Shown here one piece after another: positions 34,909-43,679 of a DNA stretch of 64,000 nt (its first letter is position 1; every line of letters starts with the position of its first letter). The stretch is from Salinispora vitiensis (GTDB taxonomy: Bacteria > Actinomycetota > Actinomycetes > Mycobacteriales > Micromonosporaceae). The notes under the pieces are model-generated. The model searched no databases. It was not told where the DNA came from and worked only from the letters and a program-made list of their open reading frames with translations. Location: NCBI RefSeq assembly GCF_000378825.1, contig NZ_KB900388.1, positions 4,347,901 to 4,411,900 on the forward strand, in the 5' to 3' direction. Position numbers and translations under genes: made by a program.

Positions 34909-36129
34909 TCAGCACGCCGAGGCGGCGGCGTAGCGGCCACGCCAGGCAGCGAGGTCGTCAACCGGGCCCGCGAGCGCAGCCGTAAACAATTCTTGGTACA
35001 GGTTATCCAGCTCCGGGTAAGCGGTGAACAATTCCTCCCGTGGTGTGTCGCAGCGTTCCATGTTCACGTGGCGCCACTGGCCGGCGAGTTGTTGGACCAA
35101 TTCCTCGTCTTTTATGAACCCGGTATCAATGTGAATTACTCCGTTGCCGCCTCGGAAAATGTCCGGGTTGCCGGCCGGCGCGCTCATGCCGAACTCCTCG
35201 TACTGCTGCACATCCCCGGGTACGACTCCGCTGACCTGCTTAGCTGTCTCGACCATGCGGACGACATCGTCCAGATGCCGCCGGTGGTCATCCCAGAGGC
35301 AGACCCGTGGCTGCTGCCCACCGCACACCTGATGTTGCGCTGCCGAAAACCGGGTCATCGGCTCCCCTCCGACATCGGACAGCGCCAGCCCGATCGGGAT
35401 CCCGGCGGCCCCCACCACTGCGACGCCGACAGCCGCCATGCCGACCCGACGCCAGTGGATCGGACTCGTCACGCCCCACCCGAAACCGGCGGCGACCAGC
35501 GTGAACAGGGCGATCAGCGCGGCAACCCAGACCAGCTTCAGGACCAGCACGTCCACTCTCGGCTCACCCCACAGCGGACCAGCGCCGTGGTAGAGAAAGA
35601 GGTGGCGAACCGAGTCCGGCGAATCGAAACCCGCCATCATCAGGACCAGGCCGCCGATTAGCACGAGCAACGGAGTGATCGGCTTCGGCCAGAGCGAGCC
35701 GACGACGGTGCCAGCCACCAATGCCAGGACGATGCCCGCCGTACCGAGCACAACATTGCCCACGCCGAGCCGGCTTCCGGGTTCCACTGCCGCTGATACC
35801 GCGACCGCGCCCACCACCAGGAACAGGTAGCCAGCCAACACCCACAGCCCAATAGCGGCTGCCCGGAACAGGACCAAGTGCCACGCGGGTCTACTCGAGA
35901 GCGGATCAAGGGCCGCGGTACGGCGCCGGTTGCGGGAGGGAAACGCAGCCGCGGCGACACCCGCGCAAACAGCGGCCAGGACAGGCGTGATCTGCTGAAT
36001 GGCCCCCGTGGTCAGCAACGGAGACCCGAACCAGAAACGACGAGACGGCAACAGTAGCAGCGCACCGAGAACAAACACCCCCGCCATCAGCGCCGGACCG
36101 ACCCAACGGGGATAACCCAACCTACTCAC
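34909..36129 (-). CDS. 7-TM ABC-permease-like protein with external Cys domain
   Basis: A 406-residue protein. Seven membrane helices occupy about residues 8-265. A C-terminal domain of about 140 residues should lie outside the cell. That domain begins with a Cys pair (HQVCGGQQPRVCLWDDHRRH) and contains further Cys at the end (VNMERCDTP, AASAC). The arrangement of membrane core plus external CxG..VC domain recurs in actinomycete ABC cassettes, from memory. Its GTG overlaps the TGA of the ATPase gene, so it is almost certainly the transporter partner. It carries no HExxH or other catalytic motif. Confidence 0.8.
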   Translation of the reverse strand: MSRLGYPRWVGPALMAGVFVLGALLLLPSRRFWFGSPLLTTGAIQQITPVLAAVCAGVAAAAFPSRNRRRTAALDPLSSRPAWHLVLFRAAAIGLWVLAGYLFLVVGAVAVSAAVEPGSRLGVGNVVLGTAGIVLALVAGTVVGSLWPKPITPLLVLIGGLVLMMAGFDSPDSVRHLFLYHGAGPLWGEPRVDVLVLKLVWVAALIALFTLVAAGFGWGVTSPIHWRRVGMAAVGVAVVGAAGIPIGLALSDVGGEPMTRFSAAQHQVCGGQQPRVCLWDDHRRHLDDVVRMVETAKQVSGVVPGDVQQYEEFGMSAPAGNPDIFRGGNGVIHIDTGFIKDEELVQQLAGQWRHVNMERCDTPREELFTAYPELDNLYQELFTAALAGPVDDLAAWRGRYAAASAC

Positions 36130-36884
36130 GCCGACACCCCAGCCTTCGTGGCAAGCTGCAGATAGCCCGACTCGATCGCACTCATACCTTCAGTCCCAGC
36201 ATTCGCGTCGCCGCCATCAGCCAGCTCCGCCGGCGTCCCATCGAAGACCACCCGACCCTGCAGAAAAACCAGCACCGAGTCACAAGTGTGCAGCACATCG
36301 TCCACGATATGCGTGCTGACCAAAACGAGCCGTGACCGCGCCGACTCCCGGAGTTGATTACGCAGACCGACACGCTGCGCCGGATCAAGCCCGACAGTCG
36401 GCTCATCAAGGATGACGACCTCTGGGTCGTGCACAATCGCCTGGGCCACCCCCACGCGCTGCAACGTGCCACCAGAAAGGGTACGCAGCTTGGCCTTCGC
36501 ATATTCCTGCAGGTCGAGTCGCTCGATCACCGTCGCGACAGCAGCCCCGGTCTGGTCTCGCGGGAACTCACGAAGCCAGGCGGCATAGCGGAGAAACTCC
36601 ATGACCGTCAGCCCACCAGGGTACGGGAAGTTCTGTGGCTGGAACCCGATCCTGCGCCGCAACCGACGCACCGACCTGAGGCCGGAGGCCCGTTCCCCAC
36701 TCAAACTGATCGACCCCGAGGTGGGCGGATTCAACAGCGCCAGGGTGTTGAGCAACGTCGTCTTACCCGCACCGTTCGGACCGAGAAGCCCCACTACCCC
36801 CGGACGGAAATCGTGAGTGAAGTCGTGCACCACCTGCTTCCGGCCGTAGCCCTGACACAGGTTGCTCGCCACCAAACTCGCCAC
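36126..36884 (-). CDS. ABC transporter ATP-binding protein
   Basis: A 252-residue ATPase. Walker A GPNGAGKTT (about 36-44), Q-loop GFQPQNFPYPGGLTV (about 80-94), signature LSGGTLQRVGVAQAI (about 135-149), Walker B VVILDEPTVGLDP (about 155) and His-loop VSTHIVDDV (about 192) are all intact. The TVxEFLRYxAWL segment is typical of ABC-2-type transporters and antimicrobial-peptide exporters. It is coupled by overlap to the 7-TM protein gene. A strong hairpin separates it from the secreted-protein gene upstream. Confidence 0.93.
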   Translation of the reverse strand: MASLVASNLCQGYGRKQVVHDFTHDFRPGVVGLLGPNGAGKTTLLNTLALLNPPTSGSISLSGERASGLRSVRRLRRRIGFQPQNFPYPGGLTVMEFLRYAAWLREFPRDQTGAAVATVIERLDLQEYAKAKLRTLSGGTLQRVGVAQAIVHDPEVVILDEPTVGLDPAQRVGLRNQLRESARSRLVLVSTHIVDDVLHTCDSVLVFLQGRVVFDGTPAELADGGDANAGTEGMSAIESGYLQLATKAGVSA

Positions 36885-36905
36885 GTGATCGTCTCCGCTT
36901 ATTAT

Positions 36906-36952
36906 GATGTGGAGCCACGCCTAAGCGTGACCACTGGACATGGCTCCACATC
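36906..36952. promoter_or_regulatory. Strong hairpin between secreted-protein and ABC genes
   Basis: Perfect 12-base arms GATGTGGAGCCA (36906-36917) and TGGCTCCACATC (36941-36952). The loop holds a smaller stem, CACGC-CTAA-GCGTG. It fills the 78-base gap between the secreted protein and the ATPase gene on the same strand. A partial terminator or an mRNA-stabilising element that lets the first gene be expressed more than the rest is likely. An operator is the alternative. Confidence 0.6.
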
Positions 36953-36962
36953 GTAACTACTA

Positions 36963-37286
36963 CTAGATAGTCACCTGGATTCGGGTCATCGGCCTCACGC
37001 ACTCATGGGACTTTGTCCACGTACCCTTGAAGTAGAAATCCTTATATACCTTGTCCGGCGACCAGGAGCAGTCGAAACGAACTTCCTTGACGTTCTGTCC
37101 GTCCGGGGATTCGCAGGTAATCTCGCCCCAGGTGTTCTGAATATTCCTCACACAGTCAATGGTGAGAATCCCGGCTGATGTCGAAGCCGTGGTAGCGCCG
37201 GCAGCCTGAGCAGGAACGCTGAGCGCAAAAACAGCTCCACCCGTCACCGCAAGTGACGCCAAAGAAGACACAACGGCTCTCCGCAT
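36963..37286 (-). CDS. Small secreted four-cysteine protein
   Basis: A 107-residue precursor. The signal peptide is MRRAVVSSLASLAVTGG through to a probable cleavage after PAQA (about residue 28). The mature part (about 79 residues) has exactly four Cys (IDCVRN, EITCESP, RFDCSW, HECVRP) and many aromatic residues, so two disulfides are expected. The chosen ATG (37286) has GGGAAG upstream. GC content is lower than in the rest of the window. It heads an ABC cassette, an arrangement seen for Sec-secreted bacteriocins such as lactococcin 972, though the sequence is not that family by eye. Role unknown. Confidence 0.75.
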   Translation of the reverse strand: MRRAVVSSLASLAVTGGAVFALSVPAQAAGATTASTSAGILTIDCVRNIQNTWGEITCESPDGQNVKEVRFDCSWSPDKVYKDFYFKGTWTKSHECVRPMTRIQVTI

Positions 37287-37539
37287 TTCACTTCCCGTCT
37301 CTCGAAATAGCAAAATCCTGACGACTACTGGTGATCACCGGAGGGAACGCTAGCAGCCAGCCCGATCAGGTTCAAGCGCTACGCATTGTGCATGAAACTC
37401 TCTGTAGTCAACTCCAGCTTCGACCTTTTGTTAAGGGAGTTTAAGGTCTGGACCGGAAGCGAAGAAGTGCACTCTGATCAGGCAGGACGGGGCCTGCCGA
37501 GGGCCCGGGAAGACTTCCAGAAATCTATTTGAATGGATT

Positions 37540-38018
37540 TCAGGACTGGCCGTAGAAACGGAAGGTCTCCAGTTTGGTCACGGTGCGTAGCACTGCGGGG
37601 AGCTCCTCCAGGGACCGCCGGAAGCTCGTTCTGATGACTTTCCAGTGTGCGATGGCCCGCTCGACCGCCGCCCGTGGCCGGTTCAGGGCGGTGTTGCATC
37701 GCTTGCGGACGTCGGTCAACTCCCGGCCGGGGTCCACCAACACCGCGTCCCGCCGCGCGCTCCCGCACCTGTTCGTACAGCGGCGTCAGCACGCGGTGCA
37801 CAGCGACAGCACGCGGTGCACAGTGACAGCGCCCGGGGCCGCACCGTCGGCGCGTCCCACTTCGCCAGAAAGGACAGTTGCCCGTACAGCCAGTCGATTT
37901 GTTCTTGATCCAGCCCGTCATGGGCGCACAACACGACGGCCGGCCACCGATCGTTCCAATCCAAATGATCAACCAGCCGGCCGCCGCCTCCGGGTTCGAC
38001 ACCCCAGCCCCGCTGCAA
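37540..38018 (-). pseudogene. Decayed IS5-like (HARBI1-type) transposase
   Basis: Pieces of one transposase remain in two or more frames. The N-terminal part reads LDQEQIDWLYGQLSFLAKWD followed by VRPRALSLCTA. LTPLYEQVRER survives in the middle. The C-terminal part reads NTALNRPRAAVERAIAHWKV followed by RSLEELPAVLRTVTKLETFR. In intact relatives these flank a DDE catalytic core of well over 100 residues that is missing here, so internal deletions and frameshifts have destroyed it. A 20-base tandem duplication (37787-37826) lies at one junction. The element abuts the secreted-protein cassette. Confidence 0.6.
37787..37826. repeat. 20-base tandem duplication
   Basis: Two adjacent copies of CAGCACGCGGTGCACAGYGA, differing at one base. 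The unit is not a multiple of three, so it shifts the frame of the transposase remnant in which it lies. Removing one copy alone does not restore a full frame. Confidence 0.8.
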
Positions 38019-38071
38019 GCCTCCCCGACGTCACCCAGTTGTGTCCCCAGCGCGGACCGCGACGTCGCGAG

Positions 38072-39511
38072 TCACCAACTCGTCGGCAGCGGCATCCCCT
38101 CGGTGTAGCCGGCCGCGCTCTGCACCCCGACCAGCGCCCGCTCGTGGAACTCCGTGAGGTTGTGCGCCCCGGCATAGGTGAAGGCGCTGCGTACCCCGGA
38201 AATGATCTCGTCAATGAGGTCCTCCACGCCCGGCCGGTCCGGGTCCAGGTACATTCGCGCCGACGAGATGCCCTCCTCGAAGATCGCCTTCCGGGCGCGG
38301 TCGTACGCGGAGTCCTCCGCCGTCCGCGCGCTGACCGCCCGGGCCGAGGCCATGCCGAAGCTCTCCTTGTAGCGGCGACCGTCGGCGTCGGAGTAGAGGT
38401 CGCCCGGGGACTCGTAGGTGCCGGCGAACCAAGAACCGATCATGACGTTCGAGGCCCCCGCGGCCAGCGCCAACGCCACATCGCGGGGGTACCGGACCCC
38501 GCCGTCTGCCCACACGTGCCGGCCCACCGCCCGCGCCGCCGCGGCACAGTCCAGGACCGCCGAGAACTGGGGCCGGCCCACCCCGGTCATCATTCGCGTG
38601 GTGCACATCGCCCCCGGTCCCACGCCGACCTTCACGATGTCCGCACCCGCCGCGACGAGATCACGTACGCCGTCGGCGGTGACCACGTTGCCGGCCGCGA
38701 CCGGTACGGCCGGGTCGAGCGCGCGTACGGCCCGCAGGGCGGAGATCATCCGTTCCTGGTGGCCGTGCGCCGTGTCCACGACCAGGGTGTCCACCCCGGC
38801 CTCCAGCAGGGCGCGAGCCTTGCCGGTGACGTCGCCGTTGATGCCCACCGCCGCGGCGATGCGCAGCCGGCCCCGGTCATCGAGCGCCGGACGGTACAGC
38901 GTGGCGCGCAGCGCCCCCGAACGGGTGAGTACGCCGACCAGCCGTCCCTGCTCGTCCACCACTGGTGCCAGCCGACGCCGGCCGGCCGAGAGCCGGTCGA
39001 AGCCGGTACGCGGATCGGCGTCCGCCGGAACTGTGTGCAGCTCCACCGACATCACGTGCCGTAGCTGCGCGAACCGGTCCACGCCCACCGTGTCCGCCTC
39101 GGTGACCACCCCGACCGGCCGGCCGGACTCGTCCACCACGACCACCGCGCCGTGCGACCGTTTCGGCAGCAGGTGGATGGCGTCGCCGACCGTATCGGTC
39201 GGACCCAGGGTGATCGGGGTGTCGTACACCAGGTGCCGCTGCTTGACCCAGGCGACGACGTCCGCGACCACCTCGATCGGGATGTCCTGCGGGATGACCG
39301 CGATGCCGCCCCGCCGGGCCACGGTCTCGGCCATCCGGCGGCCCGCCACCGCGGTCATGTTCGACACCACCAACGGGATGGTGGTGCCGGTGCCGTCACC
39401 GGTCGACAGGTCGACGTCGAGCCGGGACGCCACCTCGGAGCGGGCCGGGGCCATGAAGACGTCGTTGTAGGTCAGGTCGTGCGCGGGGACCGCGCCGTGT
39501 AGGAACCGCAC
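38072..39511 (-). CDS. guaB1: GuaB1 family protein (IMPDH-related GMP reductase with CBS domains)
   Basis: A 479-residue IMPDH/GMPR-fold enzyme. The mycobacterial GuaB1 was shown to be a GMP reductase (GMP + NADPH to IMP + ammonia) with a CBS regulatory region. The N terminus LTYNDVFMAP is typical. The CBS pair (about residues 90-210) includes SHGAVVVVDESGRPVGVVTEAD. The catalytic Cys loop is GVGPGAMCTTRMMTGVG (about 300), later followed by ADGGVRYPRDVALALAAGAS and the mobile flap region. It starts at GTG 39511. It probably balances guanine and adenine nucleotide pools. Confidence 0.9.
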   Translation of the reverse strand: MRFLHGAVPAHDLTYNDVFMAPARSEVASRLDVDLSTGDGTGTTIPLVVSNMTAVAGRRMAETVARRGGIAVIPQDIPIEVVADVVAWVKQRHLVYDTPITLGPTDTVGDAIHLLPKRSHGAVVVVDESGRPVGVVTEADTVGVDRFAQLRHVMSVELHTVPADADPRTGFDRLSAGRRRLAPVVDEQGRLVGVLTRSGALRATLYRPALDDRGRLRIAAAVGINGDVTGKARALLEAGVDTLVVDTAHGHQERMISALRAVRALDPAVPVAAGNVVTADGVRDLVAAGADIVKVGVGPGAMCTTRMMTGVGRPQFSAVLDCAAAARAVGRHVWADGGVRYPRDVALALAAGASNVMIGSWFAGTYESPGDLYSDADGRRYKESFGMASARAVSARTAEDSAYDRARKAIFEEGISSARMYLDPDRPGVEDLIDEIISGVRSAFTYAGAHNLTEFHERALVGVQSAAGYTEGMPLPTSW

Positions 39512-39647
39512 CCGGCCATCATGACTGGCTGCCCCGACTCGCGTTCCCCAGGTCGGCCAACGTCCCGCCGGCTGGCCGACCGGGCGGCGCCGCTACGCCG
39601 CGGCGCCGGCGGCGTTTACCTGTTCCGAACCGCGGCAGCCAGCGCCC

Positions 39648-41399
39648 TCAGGCGATGGTGCAGATCGCGCCGCCAGCGGTGATGACCGCGCCGATCTCGG
39701 CGGCGAGGCTGCTGACCGTGCCCGCCTGGTGCGCGTGCAGCGGCTGCTCCATCTTCATCGCCTCCAAGACCACGACCAGGTCGCCCTCAGCCACGATGTC
39801 TCCCTCGGCGACCGCGATCTTCACGATCGTGCCCTGCATGGGGGAGGTGAGGGTGTCGCCGCTGACCGCGGCCCCGGCCTTCGCCCCGCCGCGCCGACGG
39901 GCCGGCTTCTTCGCCGCGGGCGCGGCGGCGGCCGTGCCGGTGCCGAAGCCGGCCGGGAGGCTGACCTCCAGCCGCTTGCCGCCCACCTCCACCACCACGG
40001 TGTCGCGCTCCGCCGGGCCCTCGGCGGGGCCGGCGGTGGCGGTGAAGGCCGGCACGGTGTTGTCGAACTCGGTTTCGATCCACCGGGTGTGCACCGTGAA
40101 CGGCTCGGCGGTGAAGGCCTCGTCTCGCACCACCAGCCGGTGGAACGGCAGCGCGGTCGCCATGCCCTCGACCACCATCTCGTCCAGCACGCGACGGGCC
40201 CGCTCCAAGGCCTCGGTACGCGTCTCGCCAGTCACGATCACCTTGGCGAGGAGTGAGTCGAAGTTGCCGCCGATCACATCGCCGGCGGAGACCCCGGTGT
40301 CGACCCGTACTCCCGGACCCGTCGGCAGCCGCAGCGCGGTGATCGTGCCTGGGGCGGGCAGGAAGCTCCGGCCCGGGTCCTCACCGTTGATCCGGAACTC
40401 AATGGAGTGCCCGCGGGGCGTCGGGTCCTCGGTGAACCGCAGCTTCTCCCCGTCCGCGATACGGAACTGCTCCCGGACCAGGTCGACCCCGGCCGTCTCC
40501 TCGGTCACCGGATGCTCCACCTGAAGCCGGGTGTTGACCTCCAGGAAGGAGATGGTGCCGTCGGCGCCGACCAGATACTCGACGGTGCCGGCACCGTGGT
40601 AGCCGGCTTCCCGGCAGATGGCCTTGGCCGAGTTGTGGATCTGCTGGCGCTGCGCGTCGGTGAGGAACGGCGCCGGCGCCTCCTCGACCAGCTTCTGGTG
40701 CCGGCGCTGCAGGGAGCAGTCCCGCGTGCCCACCACGATGACGTTGCCGTGCTGGTCGGCGAGGACCTGTGCCTCGACGTGTCGAGGCTGGTCCAGGTAC
40801 CGCTCGACGAAACACTCACCCCGGCCGAACGCGGCGACCGCCTCCCGGGTGGCCGACTCGAACAGGTGGGGGATCTCCTCCATGGTTCGGGCCACCTTGA
40901 GGCCGCGACCGCCCCCGCCGAAGGCCGCCTTGATGGCGACCGGCAGGCCGTGGTCAGCGGCGAAGGTCAACACCTCGTCGGCGCTGCCCACCGGGTCCGG
41001 GGTGCCGGGGACCAGCGGTGCGCCCGCGCGTTGCGCGATGTGCCGGGCGGTCACCTTGTCGCCCAGGTCGCGGATCGCCTGTGGGCTCGGCCCGATCCAG
41101 GTCAGCCCGGCGTCGATCACCGCCTGGGCGAAGTCCGCGTTCTCGGAGAGGAAGCCGTAGCCCGGGTGCACCGCGTCGGCACCCGACCGCGCCGCGACCT
41201 CGATCAGCTTCTCCACGCGCAGGTAGCTGTCGGCGGCGGTGTCACCACCGAGCGCGTACGCCTCGTCGGCCAGGGTGGCGTGCAGGGCGTCGCGGTCGGA
41301 GTCCGCGTAGACGGCGACGCTGGCCAGGCCGGCATCGCGGCACGCGCGGATGACGCGGACAGCGATCTCGCCGCGGTTGGCGATGAGTACCTTGCGCAC
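39648..41399 (-). CDS. accA: Acyl-CoA carboxylase alpha subunit (biotin carboxylase + BCCP)
   Basis: A 583-residue biotinylated subunit of acetyl/propionyl-CoA carboxylase (AccA3/PccA type). MRKVLIANRGEIAVRVIRAC starts the biotin carboxylase. The ATP-grasp glycine loop KAAFGGGGRGLKV is at about 160 and FLEVNTRLQVEHPVTEE at about 280. The C-terminal biotin carrier carries VVLEAMKMEQPLHAH (Lys about 545), to be biotinylated by the nearby BirA. The GTG at 41399 has GGGAGGAG 9 bases upstream. It works with the beta and epsilon subunits at 48276-49859 and 45170-45382 to make malonyl- or methylmalonyl-CoA. The gene symbol usage varies between organisms. Confidence 0.93.
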   Translation of the reverse strand: MRKVLIANRGEIAVRVIRACRDAGLASVAVYADSDRDALHATLADEAYALGGDTAADSYLRVEKLIEVAARSGADAVHPGYGFLSENADFAQAVIDAGLTWIGPSPQAIRDLGDKVTARHIAQRAGAPLVPGTPDPVGSADEVLTFAADHGLPVAIKAAFGGGGRGLKVARTMEEIPHLFESATREAVAAFGRGECFVERYLDQPRHVEAQVLADQHGNVIVVGTRDCSLQRRHQKLVEEAPAPFLTDAQRQQIHNSAKAICREAGYHGAGTVEYLVGADGTISFLEVNTRLQVEHPVTEETAGVDLVREQFRIADGEKLRFTEDPTPRGHSIEFRINGEDPGRSFLPAPGTITALRLPTGPGVRVDTGVSAGDVIGGNFDSLLAKVIVTGETRTEALERARRVLDEMVVEGMATALPFHRLVVRDEAFTAEPFTVHTRWIETEFDNTVPAFTATAGPAEGPAERDTVVVEVGGKRLEVSLPAGFGTGTAAAAPAAKKPARRRGGAKAGAAVSGDTLTSPMQGTIVKIAVAEGDIVAEGDLVVVLEAMKMEQPLHAHQAGTVSSLAAEIGAVITAGGAICTIA

Positions 41400-41557
41400 C
41401 TTGGGGGCTCCTCCCGGGGTGTTCGTTGACGGGGAGTGTAACGGCCCTGCCGAAGCTCCCTAACGAGCGCTAAGTGTGGGATGCCACACTGCCCGTTCGC
41501 CGACCCGGCCCCGGGCGGGATGGCCCGGGGCGGGTGCCGGGTCCCGCGGCGGGCCGG

Positions 41558-42211
41558 TCAGCGCACCCGGGCCAGGGTCAGCCCGTCGGCGATCGGCAGC
41601 ATCACCGGGTCGACCCGTACGTCGGCCAGCACCTCGTCGTTGAACGCGGCGATCGCCCGGTCGCCGGCGTCCTGCGGGGCGAGCACCCGGCCGTCGCGGA
41701 GGACGTTGTCGATGGCGATCACTCCGCCGGGCCGCATCCGCGGCACCAACTCCGCCCAGTACGCCGAGTAGCCGACCTTGTCCGCATCGATGAAAGCGAA
41801 GTCGAGGTGGCGGTCGGCCGGTAGTTCCCGCAGCGTCTCCCCGGCGGGGCCGACCCGCAGCCGCACCCGGTCGTCCACCCCGGCCCGGGCCCAGTAGCGC
41901 CGCGCGATCCCGGTGAACTCCTCCGAGACGTCGAAGCAGGTCAGCTGCCCGTCCTCGGCCAGCCCGCGGGCGATCGCCAGCGCGGAGAGCCCGGTGAAGG
42001 TGCCGACCTCGACCGCACGTCGCGCCCCCAGTAGCCGGGTCAGAAAGGTCAGGAACGCGGCCTGCTCCGGCGCCACCTGCATCTCTGCGTCCTCCGGCAG
42101 GTGCGCCCGGGTCTCCTCAATCAGGTCGAGCATGACCTGATCCGGTGGGCTTCCGTGGGTGACCAGGTACGTGTGCAACTCCGACGTCAACGGGATGGAC
42201 TTGGTGGTCAA
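41558..42211 (-). CDS. SAM-dependent O-methyltransferase (COMT/CCoAOMT-like)
   Basis: A 217-residue class I methyltransferase of the family that includes caffeoyl-CoA and catechol O-methyltransferases. SAM motif I is AVEVGTFTGLSALAIAR (about 65). LTCFDVSEEFTGIARRYW follows, and the metal-binding acidic motif is FAFIDADKVGY (about 137) with VIAIDNVLRDGRV. The start appears to be TTG at 42211 (LTTKSIPLTS), because AAGGAG lies 5 bases upstream and no ATG or GTG fits. It lies between accA and maf on the same strand. The acceptor is unknown. Confidence 0.9.
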   Translation of the reverse strand: MTTKSIPLTSELHTYLVTHGSPPDQVMLDLIEETRAHLPEDAEMQVAPEQAAFLTFLTRLLGARRAVEVGTFTGLSALAIARGLAEDGQLTCFDVSEEFTGIARRYWARAGVDDRVRLRVGPAGETLRELPADRHLDFAFIDADKVGYSAYWAELVPRMRPGGVIAIDNVLRDGRVLAPQDAGDRAIAAFNDEVLADVRVDPVMLPIADGLTLARVR

Positions 42212-42251
42212 CGCTGCTCCTTCGTGCTCTCGACGGCGAGACTCTCGGTGG

Positions 42252-42923
42252 TCAGGCTCCAGGGGTCGGCTCCGGGGCGGCCGGGGCACCGGACGTCGGC
42301 GTGCCCCGGCGCCACAGGTCGGTGATCTGTAGGCCAAGCTCGGCCAGGAGGCGGCGCAGCAGTGGCAGGGAGAGGCCCACCACCGTGCTGGGGTCGCCCT
42401 CGATCCGCTCCACGAACGGCCCACCCAACCCGTCGATCGTGAAGGCGCCGGCCACCGCCAGCGGCTCGCCCGTGTTGACGTACGTGGCGATCTCCTCGTC
42501 ACTGACTGCGGCGAAGTGCACGGTCGTGGTGGCGACGGCTTCCGCCCGCCGGGACGCTGTCACGTCGATGAGGCAGTGCCCGCTGTGCAGGATTCCGCTG
42601 CGTCCCCGCATCCGCTCCCACCGGCGGACGGCGTCGGGCCCATCGGCGGGCTTGCCGAGAATCTGGCCGTCGAACTCCAGCACCGAGTCGCACCCGATCA
42701 CCAGGGTGCGCTGGTCGTTGGCGGGGTGCAGCCGGGTCAGGACCGCCTGCGCTTTCAACCGGGCCAGCTCCAGGCAGAGCTCATCCGCGCGATCGCTGAC
42801 CACGAGGGACTCGTCAACGCCGCTGACCAGCACATCCGGCTCGATCCCCGCCGACTGGAGGGTCTTGCGGCGGGCCGGGCTCGCGGAGGCGAGGACGAGG
42901 CGAAGCGGTAGAGATCCAGACAC
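42252..42923 (-). CDS. maf: Maf-type nucleoside triphosphate pyrophosphatase
   Basis: A 223-residue Maf/HAM1-fold house-cleaning pyrophosphatase that hydrolyses non-canonical or dTTP/UTP-type nucleotides. It has the N-terminal RLVLASASPARRKTLQSAG, then the catalytic Asp in VIGCDSVLEFDG, GKPADGPDAVRRWERMRG and YVNTGEPLAVAGAFTIDGLG. The C-terminal tail of about 25 residues is Pro-rich. The start is GTG 42923, 7 bases after TAACGT on the minus strand, so the mRNA is probably leaderless. In actinobacteria maf commonly lies in the acc region, as here. Confidence 0.92.
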   Translation of the reverse strand: MSGSLPLRLVLASASPARRKTLQSAGIEPDVLVSGVDESLVVSDRADELCLELARLKAQAVLTRLHPANDQRTLVIGCDSVLEFDGQILGKPADGPDAVRRWERMRGRSGILHSGHCLIDVTASRRAEAVATTTVHFAAVSDEEIATYVNTGEPLAVAGAFTIDGLGGPFVERIEGDPSTVVGLSLPLLRRLLAELGLQITDLWRRGTPTSGAPAAPEPTPGA

Positions 42924-42930
42924 GACTCCG

Positions 42931-42936
42931 ACGTTA
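42931..42936 (-). promoter_or_regulatory. -10 box for maf
   Basis: TAACGT on the minus strand, 7 bases before the GTG start, without a separate Shine-Dalgarno at good spacing. Confidence 0.45.
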
Positions 42937-42998
42937 CCCGCTCCGTCCCCGGCGCTGGGGAGGCTGAGCTCCCGGCCAGTGGGGGCACCGGGTCGGAC

Positions 42999-43514
42999 TC
43001 ACTCCTGATCCGACTCCCCCCGATGGTCGGGATCCCCGGTGCGCGGCGTCTCCTCGGAGTTGAGGTGGGTCGGGCCCGCCGGTCGGTCAGTCGGTGCCGA
43101 GGACCCCGGTGCGAATGGCGGGACGGTGGGCTCGCCGGGTAAGCCCCTGCCGCCCCCCGGGCGCGAACCGGCCCCGCCGGTCGGTGCGGTGCCCGCGCCG
43201 CCACCGCCGGTCACTCCGCCGCGGGGGCGGCGTGGCGGGCCGTCGGTGGGTGCGGGGCAGCCCGCTCCCGGGCTCGTGTCGGTGCTGCTGGGCGCGGGGG
43301 TGGTGGGGTTCTTCGACGGGGTCGGCGTTGGCACGGGGTCGGCTCCGGGCGACGGGGGTGAAAGGGGCACGGGAGCGGCCGCCTTGGGGTCGGCCGCCTC
43401 GGACTCGTACGACCGCTCTTGTTGGAGCTTCGCCTGGTGCTCCTCGGGTATCTCCACAACGCCGCTGAGGCCGGGAATCTGGGCCGCTGGACGACCCTCA
43501 CCCTCCTCGATCAT
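42999..43514 (-). CDS. Proline-rich protein of unknown function
   Basis: A 171-residue protein. The first 50 residues (MIEEGEGRPAAQIPGLSGVV followed by EEHQAKLQQERSYESEA) are charged and protein-like. The rest is low-complexity Pro/Gly/Thr/Ser and probably disordered. An excellent AGGAGG lies upstream of two adjacent ATGs; 43514 has the better spacing (about 4 bases) than 43517. No membrane helix or signal peptide is seen. It lies between maf and the first kinase gene. Confidence 0.65.
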   Translation of the reverse strand: MIEEGEGRPAAQIPGLSGVVEIPEEHQAKLQQERSYESEAADPKAAAPVPLSPPSPGADPVPTPTPSKNPTTPAPSSTDTSPGAGCPAPTDGPPRRPRGGVTGGGGAGTAPTGGAGSRPGGGRGLPGEPTVPPFAPGSSAPTDRPAGPTHLNSEETPRTGDPDHRGESDQE

Positions 43515-43679
43515 CATCCCTCCTGTCTGTCACCGCGCCGTTTCCATGAGTGAGGGTAGCGGGTGTGGGACGGGAGTCGCAGCCCTGCAACCGGTAGCCC
43601 CACCGGTTGCGGGGCCGCCGCGGAGTGGATCTTCGTTGGGTGGTGTCCTGCCCCCCGACTGGCCGTTTTCGGCGCCCGG

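Noticed and set aside
37787..37826. The 20-base duplication as the sole cause of transposase inactivation
   Set aside because: Removing one copy puts a TGA in frame and does not join the N- and C-terminal pieces; other deletions must have occurred.
41455..41480. A near-palindrome around CTAACGAGCGCTAAG upstream of accA
   Set aside because: Only the outer bases are complementary; the centre does not pair, so it is not a convincing operator.
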